Shown here one piece after another: positions 61,685-64,000 of a stretch of DNA of 64,000 nucleotides. The stretch is from Moritella dasanensis ArB 0140 (GTDB taxonomy: Bacteria > Pseudomonadota > Gammaproteobacteria > Enterobacterales > Moritellaceae): contig NZ_AKXQ01000013.1 in the NCBI RefSeq assembly GCF_000276805.1, forward strand, positions 62,001-126,000. Reading direction: 5' to 3'. Under the pieces are notes generated by a model, which worked only from the letters and a program-made list of their open reading frames with translations, was not told where the DNA came from and did no database searches. A program made the position numbers and the translations under genes. Numbering within the stretch: the stretch's first letter is position 1; each line of letters starts with the position of its first letter.

Positions 61685-62761
61685 ATGTCTAAGATCTTTG
61701 ATGTTGTAAAACCAGGTGTTGTAACAGGCGATGACGTGCAAAAAGTTTTTGCAATTGCTAAAGAAAACAACTTCGCTCTACCTGCTGTAAACATGGTAAG
61801 CACTGATTCAATCAACGGTGCATTAGAAGCGGCTAAAAAATCTAATTCTCCAGTGATTATTCAGTTCTCACACGGCGGCGCTGCATTCTTCGCTGGTAAA
61901 GGTATTGGTCTTGAAGGTCACGGCGGTTCTATCATGGGCGCTATCGCCGGTGCTAAATACGTACACGTGATGGCTGAATCTTATGGTGTTCCAGTTATCA
62001 TCCATACAGATCACGCGGCTAAGAAATTACTACCTTGGATCGACGGACTACTAGACGCTGGTGAAGAATTCTTCGCACAAACTGGTAAGCCACTATTCAG
62101 CTCACACATGTTAGATCTTTCTGAAGAGTCTTTAGAAGAAAACATCGCGACTTGTGGTGAATACCTAACGCGTATGGCTAAGATGGAAATGACTATCGAA
62201 ATCGAGCTAGGTTGTACTGGTGGTGAAGAAGATGGCGTAGATAACTCTGACATGGACGCATCTGAACTTTATACTTCTCCAGAAGACGTTGCATACGCTT
62301 ACGAAAAACTGAACGCTATCAGCCCACGTTTCACTATCGCTGCCTCTTTCGGTAACGTACACGGTGTATACAAGCCAGGTAACGTTGTACTTACTCCAAC
62401 TATCCTACGTGATTCACAAGCATACGTTTCAGAGAAATTTGGCCTACCAGCTAACTCTCTAAACTTCGTATTCCACGGTGGTTCAGGTTCTTCAGAAGCT
62501 GAAATCCAAGAATCAATCGGTTACGGTGTTATCAAAATGAACATCGATACTGATACACAGTGGGCTACTTGGGAAGGTATCAAAGACTACTACGAAGGTA
62601 AGAAAGAATTCCTTCAAGGCCAAATCGGTAACCCGACTGGCGTTGATGCGCCAAACAAGAAGCATTATGACCCACGTGTATGGTTACGCGCTGGTCAAAC
62701 AAGTCTTGTAGCGCGTCTAGAACAAGCTCACAAAGACCTAAACAGCGTAGACGTACTATAA
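61685..62761 (+). CDS. fbaA: Class II fructose-bisphosphate aldolase
   Basis: FbaA reversibly cleaves fructose 1,6-bisphosphate with a zinc ion. The 358-residue protein has IIHTDHAAKKLLPW (zinc His and catalytic Asp), ELGCTGGEEDGVDNS, SFGNVHGVYKPGNV and the late NMNIDTDTQWATW-like segment (KMNIDTDTQWATW). AAGG lies upstream. Last gene of the cluster, with a strong terminator. Confidence 0.98.
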   Translation: MSKIFDVVKPGVVTGDDVQKVFAIAKENNFALPAVNMVSTDSINGALEAAKKSNSPVIIQFSHGGAAFFAGKGIGLEGHGGSIMGAIAGAKYVHVMAESYGVPVIIHTDHAAKKLLPWIDGLLDAGEEFFAQTGKPLFSSHMLDLSEESLEENIATCGEYLTRMAKMEMTIEIELGCTGGEEDGVDNSDMDASELYTSPEDVAYAYEKLNAISPRFTIAASFGNVHGVYKPGNVVLTPTILRDSQAYVSEKFGLPANSLNFVFHGGSGSSEAEIQESIGYGVIKMNIDTDTQWATWEGIKDYYEGKKEFLQGQIGNPTGVDAPNKKHYDPRVWLRAGQTSLVARLEQAHKDLNSVDVL

Positions 62762-62801
62762 TTATCCGTTAATATTCGGATTATTTAGTCAGTTAGTTGT
62801 T

Positions 62802-62838
62802 AATGCCGCAGACCTCAGGTCTGCGGCATTTTTTTTAC
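62802..62838 (+). terminator. Terminator of epd-pgk-fbaA
   Basis: AATGCCGCAGAC pairs with GTCTGCGGCATT around a short loop, followed by eight T. Confidence 0.96.
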
Positions 62839-62931
62839 CATAAATAGCGCATAACAAAAAGGAAGTAGTTGAAGGATAATATATTTTAAGTAAACTCTGC
62901 GTTTTCATCTTATTGATTAACATATAAATAA

Positions 62932-64000
62932 ATGTATATAACTAAATGTGTAAGCTGGATAGTCATCAGCTGTATTGTTGGCGCTAAACTGGCAATTGCA
63001 GCATCCGCTCCTACATCAGTATCAGCACCAAAGATTGAGTTAGGACGTTATCTTTTTAACGATGTCAGATTATCTAAATTTGGTAACCGCAGCTGTGCAC
63101 TCTGCCATTCGCCTTTCCATGGTTGGAGTAACACCTTTAGCAAGACGCCTGATATCCATGGCAATATATCCGCACTGAATACTCCATCCTTACTTAATGC
63201 TGTCGACTTCACTACTTATATGCAAGGCAGTCGTGATTTAACCGACTTAGCCGAAACCATTAAACGTCCGTTATTATCAACATCCCCAGAAGAAATGGGC
63301 ATGAAAGAGCAATTGTTGGTATCACGTCTGCAGCGTGAATCTTTGCTATACGCGCCCTTATTTATGAGCGCCTTTGGTAGTACACAAATAACTCTGGAAA
63401 AAGTATTGCAGGCGTTGGCTGAATACGTAAAGACAATCCGTTCTACAGACACGTCTTATCATCGCTATCTTGAGCAAGCTGATATAAACCAACTAACACC
63501 AGCACAGCAGAAAGGCTTGGTGCTGTTTAAAAGTGAACGGTTGAATTGTACTGCTTGCCACAGTGGCGTGCTGCTGAATCGTCGCACAGATGCACGCGAG
63601 ACTGATTTTGCTAATACCGGTCTCTATGGCATTGAATCCGAGGGGGGATATATCTATCCGCCAGCCGCATCTGGTTTGCAGAGTACAAGCGGGCGGATTG
63701 AAGATAATGGTAAATTTAGGATCCCGTCTTTAATCAATGTCACTGCCACAGGACCTTGGGGCCATGATGGTAGCTTTAGCACATTAGGCGCTGTTATTGA
63801 CAGTTATGCTCGCGGTGGGCGCTTGACGGTTTCAGGTGCTAACCAAGGAGATGGCAAAAAGCATCTTCAAAAAGATCCCTTAATCACGGGCTTCAATTTA
63901 ACGCCATTAGAGCGCTCGCAATTATTACGTTTTTTAGAGGCGCTCGCGATCCCTGTGCCACCGCAATTAACCCAACATGCATCGCCATTCTGCGCCTTGG
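62932..64000 (+). CDS. Di-haem cytochrome c peroxidase / MauG-family protein (3' end outside window)
   Basis: The frame from the ATG at 62932 stays open to the window end (356 codons). It has an N-terminal signal segment (about 1-22), two CxxCH haem motifs, CALCH and CTACH, separated by about 145 residues, and the peroxidase/MauG layout with TATGPWGHDGSFSTLGAVIDSY. Such periplasmic proteins reduce hydrogen peroxide or oxidise protein partners. Substrate is not evident. No good ribosome binding site precedes the ATG. It follows the fbaA terminator, so it is probably a separate unit. Confidence 0.85.
   Translation, partial: MYITKCVSWIVISCIVGAKLAIAASAPTSVSAPKIELGRYLFNDVRLSKFGNRSCALCHSPFHGWSNTFSKTPDIHGNISALNTPSLLNAVDFTTYMQGSRDLTDLAETIKRPLLSTSPEEMGMKEQLLVSRLQRESLLYAPLFMSAFGSTQITLEKVLQALAEYVKTIRSTDTSYHRYLEQADINQLTPAQQKGLVLFKSERLNCTACHSGVLLNRRTDARETDFANTGLYGIESEGGYIYPPAASGLQSTSGRIEDNGKFRIPSLINVTATGPWGHDGSFSTLGAVIDSYARGGRLTVSGANQGDGKKHLQKDPLITGFNLTPLERSQLLRFLEALAIPVPPQLTQHASPFCAL

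Overview
The window is a 64 kb piece of chromosome from a marine, facultatively anaerobic gammaproteobacterium. The AT-rich base use, the mix of Enterobacteria-like housekeeping genes (ArcA, SstT, NagK, CarAB, Epd-Pgk-FbaA) with Vibrio/Shewanella-like accessories (FadL plus VolA-type lipase, CheV, a ToxRS-like pair, type IV minor pilins, AceK), and the overall protein similarity fit Moritella or a close relative best. That genus assignment is an inference from recognised proteins, not from a search. I saw no rRNA, tRNA, insertion sequence, prophage or CRISPR array.

Layout. 1-4.6 kb: secDF (secD cut by the left edge), a rhodanese, a double-receiver diguanylate cyclase. 4.6-13.1 kb: a Trp-codon-containing leader peptide with attenuator-like hairpins ahead of an EamA transporter, cytochrome b561, a NADAR-RibA fusion, a periplasmic binding protein divergent from a hybrid histidine kinase, cytochrome c', and an orphan ABC-type binding protein. 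13.2-24.5 kb: dnaKJ behind two sigma-32-type promoters, nagK, fklB, a 36-residue membrane peptide behind an FNR-type box, then dapB-carA-carB. 24.6-33.5 kb: a small zinc-ribbon protein, a four-gene minor pilin operon, sstT, ltaE, yciA, an RpoS-like sigma factor and maeA. 33.6-43.4 kb: kbl-tdh, a ToxR/ToxS-like pair, fadL-volA on the minus strand, tadA, mltF. 43.7-52.8 kb: purL, cheV, arcA with an FNR box at the position expected for activation, an 850-base gap with competing hairpins, rraA and aceK. 53-64 kb: the thr operon with its leader and attenuator, tesB, epd-pgk-fbaA, and a di-haem cytochrome c peroxidase-like gene cut by the right edge.

How the genes fit together. Threonine/serine metabolism is unusually well represented: synthesis (thrABC), two degradation routes (tdh-kbl, ltaE) and uptake (sstT). 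Redox and oxygen response recurs (arcA, two FNR-type boxes, cytochromes b561 and c', peroxidase-like protein). Surface and signal functions (minor pilins, VolA/FadL, ToxRS-like pair, CheV, diguanylate cyclase, hybrid kinase) suit a particle- or host-associated marine bacterium.

The parts that stand out as possibly undescribed are the leader/attenuator before the EamA transporter, the 36-residue peptide with its FNR box, the structured gap between arcA and rraA, and the RpoS-like sigma factor.
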